From the NCBI GenBank assembly GCA_945952065.1, contig CAMFGY010000037.1:1-39810 (forward strand): DNA of 39,810 nucleotides, in the 5' to 3' direction. The notes under the pieces were generated by a model. The model saw only the letters and a program-made list of their open reading frames with translations, searched no databases and was not told the DNA's origin. Source of the stretch: an uncultured Burkholderiales bacterium. Lineage in GTDB: Bacteria; Pseudomonadota; Gammaproteobacteria; Burkholderiales; Burkholderiaceae_C. This document shows positions 24,179-33,684 of this stretch, piece after piece (position 1 is the first letter of the stretch; every line of letters starts with the position of its first letter). A program made the translations under genes and the position numbers.

Positions 24179-25177
24179 TCAGTAGTACTTTTTCAAATCC
24201 ATGCCGGCATAGAGATGCCCGACTTGGGCCTCATAGCCGTTGAACATCAGCGTCGGGCGTTTTTTGGCAAACAAACCGTCTTCGCCGATGCGCCGCTCGC
24301 TGGCCTGGCTCCAGCGCGGGTGATCGACCTGCGGATTGACGTTGGAGTAAAAACCGTACTCCTGCGCCGCCGCCTTGGTCCAGCTGCTGACCGGTTGCTT
24401 TTCAACGAGGCGGATCTTGACGATGGACTTGGCCGACTTGAAGCCGTATTTCCAGGGCACGACCAAGCGCACCGGCGCGCCGTTTTGATTGGGCAGCACC
24501 TCGCCATACATGCCAAAACTCAGCAGGGTTAGCGGGTGCATGGCTTCGTCGATGCGCAGGCCTTCCACATAAGGCCAGTCCAGCGAACCATTGCGCAGGC
24601 CCGGCATCTGGCTCTTGTCGGCCAGGCTGATGAATTCCACGAACTTGGCTTTGGAGTTGGGTTCCACTTTTTTGATCAACTCGGCCAAGGAGTAGCCCAC
24701 CCAGGGGATCACCATGGACCAGCCTTCCACGCAGCGCAGCCGGTAGATGCGCTCTTCCATCGCGCTGAGCTTGAGCAGGCTGTCGAGGTCGAACACGGTG
24801 GGCTTGCCGACCTCGCCCTCGACGCTGACGGTCCAAGGGCGGGTTCTCAAGCTGCCGGCATGGCGCGCGGGGTCGGCCTTGTCGGTGCCAAATTCATAGA
24901 AGTTGTTGTAGCTGCTGGCGTCTTGGTAGCGGGTGGGTTTGTCCAAGGTCATGGCGCCGGCCACCGAACTGCGAACGCCCGGGAGCGGGGGCAGCTTGCC
25001 GCCGCCGCTGACCTGGGCGAAGGCTTCGCGACTGGCCCAGGCGCTCATGGCCGCGCCAGCGCCACCTGCAAGCACCGATTGCAACCATTGGCGGCGGCGC
25101 AAATACAGCGCTTGAGGGGTGATTTCAGAGCTCGCAATCGCGGCTCCGAAGCTTGAGAGATGCTCGGTTCTTCGCAT
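24179..25177 (-). CDS. msrP: MsrP molybdoenzyme, periplasmic methionine sulfoxide reductase
   Basis: MsrP (YedY) repairs oxidised methionines in periplasmic proteins, using a molybdopterin cofactor. A twin-arginine signal ([13 protein letters not shown], residues 27-39) indicates Tat export in folded form. The oxidoreductase domain shows [13 protein letters not shown], and the molybdenum ligand is Cys149 in [11 protein letters not shown]. The substrate region [16 protein letters not shown] follows, and the C-terminus ends with [10 protein letters not shown]. Length is 332 residues, as expected. It is co-directional with msrQ. No HprSR-type two-component genes are nearby. Confidence 0.95.
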   Translation of the reverse strand: MRRTEHLSSFGAAIASSEITPQALYLRRRQWLQSVLAGGAGAAMSAWASREAFAQVSGGGKLPPLPGVRSSVAGAMTLDKPTRYQDASSYNNFYEFGTDKADPARHAGSLRTRPWTVSVEGEVGKPTVFDLDSLLKLSAMEERIYRLRCVEGWSMVIPWVGYSLAELIKKVEPNSKAKFVEFISLADKSQMPGLRNGSLDWPYVEGLRIDEAMHPLTLLSFGMYGEVLPNQNGAPVRLVVPWKYGFKSAKSIVKIRLVEKQPVSSWTKAAAQEYGFYSNVNPQVDHPRWSQASERRIGEDGLFAKKRPTLMFNGYEAQVGHLYAGMDLKKYY

Positions 25178-25327
25178 GGCAGCCTAAGGGGGAGAGTGGG
25201 CGATGTCCATCAGTCGGTTCAACAGATGCAAAGCTTACGGTGATGAAGAAATTCGCGCAGGTGGCGGGCTTTCTTTCTCCTGCTTTCGCCTGAGCGGGCC
25301 GCTTGGTGGACGCAAGACTGGGTGAGC

Positions 25328-26176
25328 TCAGGGCGAGTTGGATGGCTTTTCGCTCCAGCCACTCGGGCAGGTCACGGCTTTGAGCAAGCTGGCATGTTCG
25401 CCGCTGTCTTTCAGGCGCTTCAAACCGCGGTTGAAGTCGGCCAGCAGGGCGGCGCTGCGCGGATTTTGTGGCGGCAGGATCAGGTGGGTGCTGAAGCTCT
25501 CGGTCAGCAAGCGGGGGTACGCCGCGAACTGGGCGGCCTCTTCGGCTTTGAAGTGCCGCCCTAAAAGGTCGCAAGCGACATTGCGCTCCATGGGCATGGC
25601 GTCCATGCGGCCCACCAGCATCTTGCGCAGGCCGGCCAGATCAGTGGGCGTGGCGTCGCCCTTGATCTCGCCGGTCTTGATCAGGTCCCAGAACTCGGGC
25701 GTGTAGGTGTAGTCGCGCACATAGCCCACGGTGTAGGCCGCCAAGTCTTTGATTTCGCGCCAATGCAACGGCACGGACCGGCGGTGCACGATCAGCCACT
25801 GCTCGGTCAAGACGTTGTCGCTGAGCAGAAAGTCGCGCTTGCGCTCGGCCGAAGCGCCCCAGTAGGCGGAGGCATCAAAGCGGCCCGCCTTGGTTTCTTG
25901 TTGAGCCCGAGTCCAGGGCAGGAAGTGATACACCACCTCATGGCCCGAGAGTTCAAAAGCACGGCGCACGATGTGCAGCGCAATGCCCTGGTCCGGGCGG
26001 GACTGTGTGGCGTAGGGAGGCAGTTCACCCGTGGCGATTTGCAGCGTTGCCGCTTGCACCGATGCACCCAACCAGAGCAGGGTGCTCAAGCAGCCCAAGC
26101 TGACCCATGGCCGCGCAAGGCGGCATAGGTGGTTAAACGCTTTGAGGCGATGGGCGGCTCGAGTGGAGACTTGCAT
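25328..26176 (-). CDS. Periplasmic solute-binding protein (SBP_bac_3-like)
   Basis: A 282-residue extracellular solute-binding protein of the amino-acid-type family 3. A signal peptide ends near LGASVQA-AT. Landmarks are LQIATGELPPYA, GIALHIVRRAFELSGHEVVYHFLPWTRAQQE, the ERKRDFLLSDNVL and VGYVRDYTYTPEF segments, and a C-terminal NRGLKRLKDSG. No ABC permease or ATPase is adjacent, so it may be an orphan receptor. It lies between ccsB (33 nt) and msrP (150 nt; no clear promoter in that gap) in the same direction. The ligand is unknown. Confidence 0.82.
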   Translation of the reverse strand: MQVSTRAAHRLKAFNHLCRLARPWVSLGCLSTLLWLGASVQAATLQIATGELPPYATQSRPDQGIALHIVRRAFELSGHEVVYHFLPWTRAQQETKAGRFDASAYWGASAERKRDFLLSDNVLTEQWLIVHRRSVPLHWREIKDLAAYTVGYVRDYTYTPEFWDLIKTGEIKGDATPTDLAGLRKMLVGRMDAMPMERNVACDLLGRHFKAEEAAQFAAYPRLLTESFSTHLILPPQNPRSAALLADFNRGLKRLKDSGEHASLLKAVTCPSGWSEKPSNSP

Positions 26177-26209
26177 GAGCCGCTGTTGTTTGCTTGTGGG
26201 GCCGTCGGC

Positions 26210-27628
26210 TTAGAGCGTGCCGTAGGAGTGCAGGCCCGACAAAAACATATTCACGCCCAGGAAGGCGAAGGTGGTGATCACCAAGCCACACAGCGCCCAC
26301 CAAGCCGAAACCATGCCCCGCAAGCCCTTCATCAAGCGCATATGGAGCCAAGCGGCATAGTTCAGCCAGACGATCAAGGCCCAGGTTTCTTTCGGGTCCC
26401 AACTCCAGTAGCCGCCCCAAGCCTCGGCCGCCCAGAAGGCGCCCAAGATGGTGGCAATGGTGAAGAAGGCAAAGCCCAAAGCGATGGACTTGTACATCAG
26501 GTCTTCGAGTGTGGCCAAGGCTGGCAGGCGCGCAGTCAAAGGCTTGCGCAGGGCCACGCAAACGCCGAAGAACACCAGCAGCCCGGTCATTTTGCGGGCC
26601 CAGCCGTCCAGGCCTTGAATGGTCTCGGGCGGCAGACCCGGGGCAAACAGGCGCGCAGCCACGATCGCAGCAATCAGGCCGACAGGCAGGCCAATCAGAC
26701 CGATCAACAGGGCGCGCTGCGAGGCGGTTTTGAGCAGATAGGCCATGGCCACCATGGCAGCCAAGGCAAAGGTGCCGTAGCCGACGAAATTGGCCGGCAC
26801 ATGGATCTTCATCCACCAGCTTTGCAAGGCCGGCACCAAGGGCTGGATCTCATGAGCCTCGCGGGCCACCGTGTACCAAAGCAAAAAGCTCACCGCCGCG
26901 CTGATCACCAGCAAGACGTAAGCGCCCAGTGCGCGGGTCTTGAAGCGGGCTTCGTAATAGAGATAAAACAGCGCCGTCATCCAGCAAAACAGCACGAAGA
27001 CTTCGTACAGATTGCTGACCGGAATGTGACCGATATCGGGCGCGATTTGATGGCTTTCAAACCAGCGCACCAAGGTGCCCACCAAGGCCATGAAGACCGC
27101 GCCCCACGCCAAGCGGGAGCCAATGGCCTCGGCCGCGCTGTTCTCGCCGTTCTTGGCGAAAAAGCCACCCCAGTAAAACAGCGTGCTCATGAAGAACAAC
27201 AGGCTCATCCACAAAATCGCGCTCTGGCTGGAGAGGGCGTACTTGAGCAAGAAGACCTTGTCGGCAGCGGCCAAGTCGGCGCCAAAGGCGTCTGTTTGCT
27301 GCCCATACAGATGAATGGCCAGCAAGCTGGCGGCACCGGCGGCCAGCACCAGCACGCGCAGCGGCCGCCAGAACCAACCCAGGGCGATCACCGAGGGCAC
27401 GGTCAGAATCAAAATGCCTTCTTCGTAAGCGTCCATCGAGGCGCCGTAGCGCCAAAAGGCGAACAGTCCGCCTGCAATGATGAGGGCCGCGAACAACCAG
27501 TCAAACGGGTCGCGACCCGAGAAAAGCCCGCGCCTGCCGATCTGCATGCTGGCGCCTTGGGCGGCGCTGGCGAGATCTTTGGTGCTACTGCTGGTGGTGG
27601 GGCTGACGGTGCTGCTGGCGGAGTTCAT
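26210..27628 (-). CDS. ccsB: CcsB/ResC cytochrome c synthase subunit (System II)
   Basis: CcsB (also CcsA or ResC) handles heme in the System II cytochrome c synthase together with ResB. It has 472 residues and about ten hydrophobic segments. The heme-handling WWD motif is in EAWGGYWSWDPKETWALIVW (about residues 400-420), flanked by His-containing segments such as YAAWLHMRL. The first 60 residues are a Ser/Thr-rich lead before the first membrane segment. The start overlaps the resB stop by ATGA, implying translational coupling. Cytochrome c maturation here serves at least the cytochrome encoded upstream. Confidence 0.94.
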   Translation of the reverse strand: MNSASSTVSPTTSSSTKDLASAAQGASMQIGRRGLFSGRDPFDWLFAALIIAGGLFAFWRYGASMDAYEEGILILTVPSVIALGWFWRPLRVLVLAAGAASLLAIHLYGQQTDAFGADLAAADKVFLLKYALSSQSAILWMSLLFFMSTLFYWGGFFAKNGENSAAEAIGSRLAWGAVFMALVGTLVRWFESHQIAPDIGHIPVSNLYEVFVLFCWMTALFYLYYEARFKTRALGAYVLLVISAAVSFLLWYTVAREAHEIQPLVPALQSWWMKIHVPANFVGYGTFALAAMVAMAYLLKTASQRALLIGLIGLPVGLIAAIVAARLFAPGLPPETIQGLDGWARKMTGLLVFFGVCVALRKPLTARLPALATLEDLMYKSIALGFAFFTIATILGAFWAAEAWGGYWSWDPKETWALIVWLNYAAWLHMRLMKGLRGMVSAWWALCGLVITTFAFLGVNMFLSGLHSYGTL

Positions 27629-29799
27629 GCGCCTTCCTTCAAAAGATCAAGCTTGATTTGCTCAAATTCGCTGCCCGTGTCGGGCGTTTCGCGGGTGCTG
27701 GACAAGGCCATCCGAACGCGGGTGGTTTCGCTTTGGCCCGGTGCAGGCTCCAGCCAAATCCACAAACGGCGCTCCTTGACATAGAGCATCGCAAACACAC
27801 CGATGATCAGCAGCACGGCGCCAAGATATACGAGTTTCTGCCCCGGTGCTCGCGCCACCTGAAAAACACTGGCCTGCAACTGCTTGAAATCTTCCAACTG
27901 CAGCAAAACCGGTGCAGGGTAGAACATGCTGTCCGAAAGCGCCAGCACCGACTGCGTCATGAAGGCCTGGGTCTTGGCGTCGGGTGCAGGCGAGCTCAGC
28001 TTGGCCTCTTCGCGGCTCAATTTGTAGAGTTCAAACAAGCTGCCATTGAGAATGCGCAGCAACACCTCGGAGACGCGCTGGCGCTCGGCCTCGGGCACTT
28101 CGGTCTCAATGAACTGCGACAAGGCGGGCAAGCCTCCGGTAATGGGCGTTGACTTGTCGTCGGGCTTGACGCCCTCAGCCCCTGAGAACAAAGCCAATGC
28201 GCGACGCGCGGTGGCTTGCAGCTGCGGCGTCATTTGCGGCTTGTCGTTGGGGGTGGCGGCTTCGGCATAGCGGCGCGCGGCGCGCTCGCGCAAGGCTTTG
28301 TCCATCAAGGCAGATCGCAAACGCAACCAGCCGTCCATGGCCATGTCGTCGTCGGCTGGGATGCGCAGGTAGCGGAAGGCCTCGGCCGGTGTATCGCGCA
28401 CCCCGGCAAGAAAGACGCGCTGGCCGTCCAGCTCCACCGGCACCATGTAGTTGTTGTACTCGCGGGCTTGGCCGGCGGCGTCGCGCAAGCGGTAGTTGAA
28501 GGAAGGGCCGACGTTGTGCAGCGATTTGTCGCCCTTGGTCTTGGCGCCACTGCCCAGATGGTTTTGCAGCGAATCCACCAGATCGACCTTGCGCACATCG
28601 GTGCCACCAGCGCCGGCGGGGCTGCCACCCAGATTCTCGACGTTGATCACACGCAGGCCGGCGAATTCGAGCGTGAGCTTTTGGCTGTCGTTCTTCAGTT
28701 CGGTGCTGCCGCCCACCTTGCCTTCGATGAGGAAGTCGGACCCCGAGGCCACATCGGCGCGGCCCAGCGGTCGGGCCCGGAGCTTGAGATCAGAGCCGCC
28801 GTCTTCGAAGCTGCTTTGGTAGAGCGCAATGCCTTTGTAGATCAACGGTTCATTGACCTTGATCTTGGCCTCGGTGATGGCGCCGGTTTCATGGTCGCGG
28901 ATGCTGACATCGCTGGCGAAGAGCTTGGGCATGCCGGTGTCGTAGTACTCGACGATGAACTTCTTCAGCTCCACATCAAAGGGCAGGTCTTGCAGCACCA
29001 CGCCATTGGGCATCGAAAGAATGGCAGTGGCAGCGCGGCCGCCTTCGGGCACCATCAAATTGCCTCGGAAGCTGGGGTTGTTGGGTGCAAGGCGGTGCTC
29101 GGCCTTGACTTCGCTGATGAAGCCCCCGCCTTGGTAAATGGTCTTGTTCTGCGCCCACATCAGGGCGCGCACCAACAGGTCGCCATCGAGCAGGCCGCCG
29201 AGGCAGATCAAGACGATGGCGGAATGCGCCGCCAAATAGCCGATCTTGTTGGCCGCGCCGCGCCGGGCAGCCACCATCACACCGCGTTCACGCACCTGAA
29301 CCTTGGCCTTCCAGCCCTCGGCCGTCAAATAAGCGCCCACTTGGTTCAAGGCGGCTTCGGGCGCCAGCGGCAAATGCCCCAGCGCTTTGTGGTGAAAAGC
29401 CTGCAGCGACTGCTCGCGTACATGCTCTTTGTAGTTCTTCAGGTCTTGAAAAATCTTGGGCGCATTGCGTGCAACACACAAGCTGGTGGAGATGACCAAA
29501 AAAGCCAAGATCAGCAGAAACCAGCCGGCCCCATAGACGGTGTAGAGGTCAAACTTGCCGAACACCTCGGCCCAGAAGGGGCCGAATTGATTGACGTAGT
29601 TGTTCAGGGGTTCGCGTTGCTTGACCACGGTACCGATGACCGAGGCGATGCAGATCACCGTCAGCAAGGCGATGGCAAAGCGCATCGAAGCCAGCAGGTC
29701 GATCAGTTCGCGCGCCCATTCATGGCGGCGCGGAGCCGGAGCCGGGGCCGGGGCCGTGCTGACGGTGGGTTCGCTGAGGGGAGGGGTGTCGGTGGACAT
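27625..29799 (-). CDS. resB: ResB (Ccs1) cytochrome c biogenesis protein
   Basis: ResB is the partner of CcsB in System II; it presents reduced apocytochrome and heme. It has 724 residues. Three membrane segments lie in the first 240 residues (RFAIALLTVICIASVIGTVV, a second near WFLLILAFLVIS, a third in AHSAIVLICLGGLL). A large periplasmic domain follows, and a last membrane segment lies near residue 655 (LVYLGAVLLIIGVFAMLYV). The N-terminus is Pro/Ala-rich. A hairpin terminator lies between it and the upstream cytochrome gene. It is first in the resB-ccsB unit. Confidence 0.94.
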   Translation of the reverse strand: MSTDTPPLSEPTVSTAPAPAPAPRRHEWARELIDLLASMRFAIALLTVICIASVIGTVVKQREPLNNYVNQFGPFWAEVFGKFDLYTVYGAGWFLLILAFLVISTSLCVARNAPKIFQDLKNYKEHVREQSLQAFHHKALGHLPLAPEAALNQVGAYLTAEGWKAKVQVRERGVMVAARRGAANKIGYLAAHSAIVLICLGGLLDGDLLVRALMWAQNKTIYQGGGFISEVKAEHRLAPNNPSFRGNLMVPEGGRAATAILSMPNGVVLQDLPFDVELKKFIVEYYDTGMPKLFASDVSIRDHETGAITEAKIKVNEPLIYKGIALYQSSFEDGGSDLKLRARPLGRADVASGSDFLIEGKVGGSTELKNDSQKLTLEFAGLRVINVENLGGSPAGAGGTDVRKVDLVDSLQNHLGSGAKTKGDKSLHNVGPSFNYRLRDAAGQAREYNNYMVPVELDGQRVFLAGVRDTPAEAFRYLRIPADDDMAMDGWLRLRSALMDKALRERAARRYAEAATPNDKPQMTPQLQATARRALALFSGAEGVKPDDKSTPITGGLPALSQFIETEVPEAERQRVSEVLLRILNGSLFELYKLSREEAKLSSPAPDAKTQAFMTQSVLALSDSMFYPAPVLLQLEDFKQLQASVFQVARAPGQKLVYLGAVLLIIGVFAMLYVKERRLWIWLEPAPGQSETTRVRMALSSTRETPDTGSEFEQIKLDLLKEGA

Positions 29800-29823
29800 C
29801 AGGGATCAGGTGCGGGCGCCAAG

Positions 29824-29855
29824 AAAAAAGGCCGGTGAGTTCCACCGGCCTTTTT
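29824..29855. terminator. Terminator between the cytochrome gene and resB
   Basis: GGCCGGTG (29830-29837) and CACCGGCC (29843-29850) form a perfect stem with loop AGTTC, flanked by six A's on the left and five T's on the right. On the minus strand it follows the cytochrome gene by about 50 nt. Confidence 0.85.
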
Positions 29856-29905
29856 GAGAGTTTGCAGTCTGTTGACGGCTCAGCAAGCGATGAGCCGAGC
29901 AGGGC

Positions 29906-30529
29906 TCAACGCAGGCCGGCGATGTAGTCGGAAACGGCCTTGATCTCGCGATCGTTCATCTTGGCGGCCACGCCAGCCATCTGGGCGTTGTTGGCGCGGG
30001 TGCCGGCGCGGAAGGCGTTCAACTGCGCTTCGGTGTAGTCGCTGTGCTGGCCCGCCAGGCGTGGGTACTGGGCGGGCAAACCGGCGCCGGTGGGGCTGTG
30101 GCAGCCTGCGCAAGCGGGGATCTGACGGTCAGCAATGCCGCCGCGGTAGATCTTCTCGCCCAGCGTGACCAGGTCTTTGTTCTTGGCAAAACCGGGCTTG
30201 GCGGACTTCGAGGCGTAGAAGGCGGCCACATTCTTGATGTCTTCGTCCGACAGCGTTGAAGCCATGCCCTTCATGACCGCGTTGTTGCGGGCACCGGACT
30301 TGAATTCGGTCAATTGCTTGGCCAAGTACTCGGGGTGCTGGCCTTGCAGAATGGGGTTGGCGGGGCTGCCGCGTGAGCCGTCTGCCGTGTGGCAGGCGGC
30401 GCAAACCTGGGCCGAAATGGCTTGGCCCTTGGCCAGGTCGGGCTTGGACGGGGCCTTGGCCTCATTGGCATTTGCAGCAGAAGCGGCAAGCAGCAGGCTC
30501 GACAACAGGAAAGCAGCAGTCTTAGTCAT
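29906..30529 (-). CDS. Diheme c-type cytochrome (c4-type)
   Basis: A 207-residue exported diheme cytochrome. A signal peptide (1-21) precedes two cytochrome c domains. Heme motifs are CAACH (43-47) and CAGCH (140-144); Met ligands are likely near residues 87-90 (MKGMAST) and in QMAGVAAKM. This size and spacing match cytochrome c4, an electron donor to terminal oxidases. It is divergent from engB across 68 nt. It lies upstream of the resB-ccsB genes that would mature it, but a terminator separates them. Confidence 0.92.
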   Translation of the reverse strand: MTKTAAFLLSSLLLAASAANANEAKAPSKPDLAKGQAISAQVCAACHTADGSRGSPANPILQGQHPEYLAKQLTEFKSGARNNAVMKGMASTLSDEDIKNVAAFYASKSAKPGFAKNKDLVTLGEKIYRGGIADRQIPACAGCHSPTGAGLPAQYPRLAGQHSDYTEAQLNAFRAGTRANNAQMAGVAAKMNDREIKAVSDYIAGLR

Positions 30530-30597
30530 GAATTTATAGATTCGGTAAGCGCAACTTTAAGATTTTACAATGGCAATCCATTCAGCCAGAACACTTC

Positions 30598-31431
30598 ATG
30601 ACCAACACCTCTTCTGTGCCGCAGCATTCTGCGGAAATTGAGACATCGCCATCGGACAAGGTGGTGTTGGGATGGACCCACACGGCCCGTTTCTTGACAA
30701 CGGCCAGCGAGTTGGTGCACCTGCCTGCGAGTGAGCTGCCCGAAATTGCTTTCGTGGGCCGATCCAATGCGGGCAAGTCCACCGCGATCAACACTTTGGC
30801 GCAGCAAAAGCGCTTGGCTTTTGCCTCCAAAACACCTGGACGGACGCAGCATATCAATTTGTTCGAGCTGGGGCCCAAAGACGCCGCGAATGCCTGGTTT
30901 GCCGACCTGCCCGGCTATGGCTATGCCGCAGTTGCTCGGGCCGCCAAACTGCGTTGGCAGAAAGTGATGGCCGACTATTTGGCCGTGCGTCGCAGCCTCT
31001 CCGGCGTGGTCTTGATGGTGGACTCGCGCCTGGGACTGACCGACTTGGACAAGCAGTTGCTGGAGTTCGTCGAGCCCCGCGTGCGTTCGGGCGAGGTCAA
31101 GCTGCTGGTCTTGTTGACCAAGGCCGACAAGCTCAACCGCAAAGACGCCGATGCCGCGCTGTTCGGCACCCGTGCGTACATGAAGCAGTTGGAGACCGAG
31201 GCCTCTGACATCACGGTCACGCTGTTCTCGGCACTGAAAAAACTCGGTGTGGCCAAGGTGGCGCAGACCCTGCATGCTTGGGTGCAGGCGGCGCGGGTGG
31301 TGTCGCAGGCCGAGTTTGATGCCGCTGCTGCGGCTGCTGCCGAGGCCCTGGCCGGTGATGAAAACGATGATGCAAGCGGCGATGCAAACGGCGATGCGGC
31401 CACCGCGCCGCAAGAACAGTCGCCGCGCTGA
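30598..31431 (+). CDS. engB: Ribosome biogenesis GTPase EngB (YihA/YsxC)
   Basis: EngB is a small GTPase needed for assembly of the large ribosomal subunit. G-motifs are visible: G1 GRSNAGKST, G2 region TPGRTQHINLF, G3 DLPGYGYA and G4 TKADKL. The 277-residue length exceeds the roughly 200-220 usual for the family. The excess is a Ser/Thr-rich N-terminal lead of about 25 residues and an acidic Ala-rich C-terminal tail (AAAAAAAEALAGDENDDASG) with a short DNA repeat (GATGCAARCGGC). ATG 30598 is consistent with the divergent layout. Confidence 0.94.
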   Translation: MTNTSSVPQHSAEIETSPSDKVVLGWTHTARFLTTASELVHLPASELPEIAFVGRSNAGKSTAINTLAQQKRLAFASKTPGRTQHINLFELGPKDAANAWFADLPGYGYAAVARAAKLRWQKVMADYLAVRRSLSGVVLMVDSRLGLTDLDKQLLEFVEPRVRSGEVKLLVLLTKADKLNRKDADAALFGTRAYMKQLETEASDITVTLFSALKKLGVAKVAQTLHAWVQAARVVSQAEFDAAAAAAAEALAGDENDDASGDANGDAATAPQEQSPR

Positions 31432-31474
31432 ATTTTTGGGTGGTTTGAGTTGGAGCGGGTGGCGCCTGCGCCAC

Positions 31475-33493
31475 TCAATCCGACGGGTTCAAGTCTTGCA
31501 TCAGGGTGTCAACGGCGCGTTGCAGCAGGCTGGTTTCATCCAGCGCGGTGATCAAGCCGTTGGCCAACAATTGCTCGAGCGCCGCGCGCGTCAGTGAATG
31601 CCGTGCATCGGCGTCTTGGCCGATGAACAAGTAGTACTGCTGGTTCTCGCTGATCCACGCCGCCTGGGCGGTCAACCACTGGCTTTGCACGAACAGGTGG
31701 TACCAGGTGCCGATGTGTACCGAGTCCATCCAGGTCTTGATGGCTGCGAGTGCGGCGCGCTGATCCTCTTGATCAAATTGCTGCACCGGCACGGTCGGAA
31801 GCTCGCCGCGGTCGACCCGGGTATGGGCCCAATGCTCCGGCAGCTGTGATTCGCGTTCATTCAGCAGGCGCTGCAGCAACTCTTGTTGACTCAGCTCGCG
31901 CTGCGCTTGGGCGTCTGCCAGAGCCTGCGGTACGGTGTCGCCCTCGCCCAGCGCGCTTTGGCCGCGCAAGAGCCGGCCATGTTGCAGCATCAATTCATGC
32001 AACACCGGTTCACGCTGTTCATCGGGCAAGGCGATGGCGTCACAGCCCGATCGCAAGCCCTCAATCAAGCCGGGGAGGCGTTGGCGCAAAGCCTGCCGCG
32101 CGGCTTCGTCAGTGGGCGACTGCAAGCTGTCCAGCAATTCATCGACCCATTCGATGCGCTGCATCGCGGCGGCCGATTCGCGGCCATGCAAGACCATGGC
32201 TTGAACAATGACCTCCAGCCACGCTGTCTGCAAAAAATGCCGCAGCTTGCGGCCCAGCGGCGCGTCGGCGGTTTGGGCTCGGATTTGTTCGCGCAGCAGA
32301 TCCATCCACTGTTTGCGCATTTGCTCGCGTTCCAGGGCGGCCAGCGCAGCGGCGCTGCGTTCGCTGCGTTGTTGGGCCTCTTTGCTGAGTTGCGCATCCA
32401 CCCGGGCCAATGACTGCTCGAACAGGGCTGCTGTGGGCAAGGGGGCATCCACCAGCATCTTGACCTCGGCGTCCATCGCGCGCAAGAAGGCCTGAAATTG
32501 CTCGTCATCCGCCCGTTCAAAAGCCATGCCGTGGGCGGCCACCCGGTTCAGCAGGGCCCAGGTGGGGTGGTCTTGGCGGTGCAGCAGACTGGTGTCGCTG
32601 CGGGACAAGCGCACCACCGCCACTTGCAGCCTTGCCAGCAGCGCTTTCAGTGGGGCCAACAGGCGCGGGTCGGCCAGGATTTGGTCGTACAAGCGGCTCA
32701 GCATGTCCGGCCCACTCTTGGGGCTGAACACCGGGGGCTGCCCAGGAGTCTTGGCCTGTGCGCCCATGCCTGCTGGCCGGGTGTTGTGCTCTTGCACGCG
32801 CCGCGCCAGGCCATCCAGCGTGGCGGGTTGGCTTTGGCGGCTGGCCAGCGCAAAGCGGTGTGCCGCATCGACATCTTGCACGCGGGCCGCATGGCTGGTC
32901 ACCAAATGGCTCAATTCGGCGGCGCGCAAACGGGTGCAGAGCTGGGTGTAAATGCGCAGCAGCTCCTGGGCCATTGGCGCGGCGGCCGCGCGCATCAGTC
33001 CATAGCGTTCCTGCGGCTCCAATTCCACGCTGGACATGGCCAGCAACAAGGCCTGGGCAAACAGGGCCGGGTGCAAAGGGTTCTCTCTTTTGAGCGGGCG
33101 GGCGGTGCCGCGCAAAGCGGCAAAAAAGTTGCCCAGCTGATGCAACTCTGGCCGGCATTGGTCCTCAACCGCTTGGATCACATGCGCAAGAGCCACGTCC
33201 TGCTGGGCTTGGCGTTCATCCACCAAGGACAGGGCGTCCAGGCCGAGGCTCTTTTTCGGGCCTTGCTGCAGCGGATTTTTGCCTTCACTGGCGCTTTGCA
33301 GCAGTGGCATGAGTGCCGCTTCAAAGTCCTGCAGGAAATGCGCCCGAATTCGCCGCCAGGGCTGGCGCAGTGGGAAATGCTCGGTGCGGGCCTCCAACAC
33401 CGTTTGCGTGGCATTGAGCAGATGGCGGGCCAGAGCTGGCACCTCGCTCATCGCTTCTTGGAGCAGAGACTGAAGGGTCGGAGGCGTGGACAT
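31475..33493 (-). CDS. DUF1631 family protein
   Basis: A 672-residue cytoplasmic protein of the DUF1631 family, whose function is not established. It is largely helical and rich in Gln, Ala, Leu and Arg. Family-like segments are FLQDFEAALMPLLQ, SLVDERQAQQDVALAHVIQAVED, DMLSRLYDQILADPRLLAPLKALLARLQ and, near the C-terminus, WMDLLREQIRAQ and GTWYHLFVQSQWLTAQ. No signal peptide or membrane segments are seen. It is convergent with engB across 43 nt that contain a short stem (GTGGCG / CGCCAC, 31459-31474) without a T-tract. Confidence 0.83.
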   Translation of the reverse strand: MSTPPTLQSLLQEAMSEVPALARHLLNATQTVLEARTEHFPLRQPWRRIRAHFLQDFEAALMPLLQSASEGKNPLQQGPKKSLGLDALSLVDERQAQQDVALAHVIQAVEDQCRPELHQLGNFFAALRGTARPLKRENPLHPALFAQALLLAMSSVELEPQERYGLMRAAAAPMAQELLRIYTQLCTRLRAAELSHLVTSHAARVQDVDAAHRFALASRQSQPATLDGLARRVQEHNTRPAGMGAQAKTPGQPPVFSPKSGPDMLSRLYDQILADPRLLAPLKALLARLQVAVVRLSRSDTSLLHRQDHPTWALLNRVAAHGMAFERADDEQFQAFLRAMDAEVKMLVDAPLPTAALFEQSLARVDAQLSKEAQQRSERSAAALAALEREQMRKQWMDLLREQIRAQTADAPLGRKLRHFLQTAWLEVIVQAMVLHGRESAAAMQRIEWVDELLDSLQSPTDEAARQALRQRLPGLIEGLRSGCDAIALPDEQREPVLHELMLQHGRLLRGQSALGEGDTVPQALADAQAQRELSQQELLQRLLNERESQLPEHWAHTRVDRGELPTVPVQQFDQEDQRAALAAIKTWMDSVHIGTWYHLFVQSQWLTAQAAWISENQQYYLFIGQDADARHSLTRAALEQLLANGLITALDETSLLQRAVDTLMQDLNPSD

Positions 33494-33580
33494 GGAAGGG
33501 GCAAGACCGGGGGGGGCTTTTGATTATCGTTGGGCAGGGGCTGCGCCGCAGCAACGCACATCTTGCAGCCTGAAGGGGCG

Positions 33581-33608
33581 AAAAAAAAGGGACCGCGTCA
33601 GCGGTCCC
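33581..33608 (-). terminator. groESL terminator
   Basis: GGGACCGC (33589-33596) and GCGGTCCC (33601-33608) form a perfect 8-bp stem with a 4-nt loop. On the minus strand it is followed by eight T's (33581-33588). It lies about 120 nt after the groEL stop, with a REP hairpin in between. The rest of the 236-nt gap to the DUF1631 gene shows nothing clear apart from a G-run near 33510. Confidence 0.9.
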
Positions 33609-33684
33609 CTTCTTTGTGAGTAAAAACTCACCGATCGGCCTTGGTCTTGGCCGAGCATTGAGCGCGGCCTTTGGGCAGGGCCTT

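Noticed and set aside
26129..27784. A 551-codon plus-strand frame opposite ccsB.
   Set aside because: Antisense to a well-supported CcsB gene; Gln/His/Gly-rich composition without domains.
30509..30600. A TATAAA three bases before the cytochrome start, hinting at a leaderless mRNA.
   Set aside because: No -35 at proper distance; AT-rich spacing in a divergent region makes a chance match likely.
33505..33530. A G-run with GGCAAGACC resembling a REP half or G-quadruplex.
   Set aside because: Only the first nine bases match the REP unit, and a single G8 run cannot form an intramolecular quadruplex.
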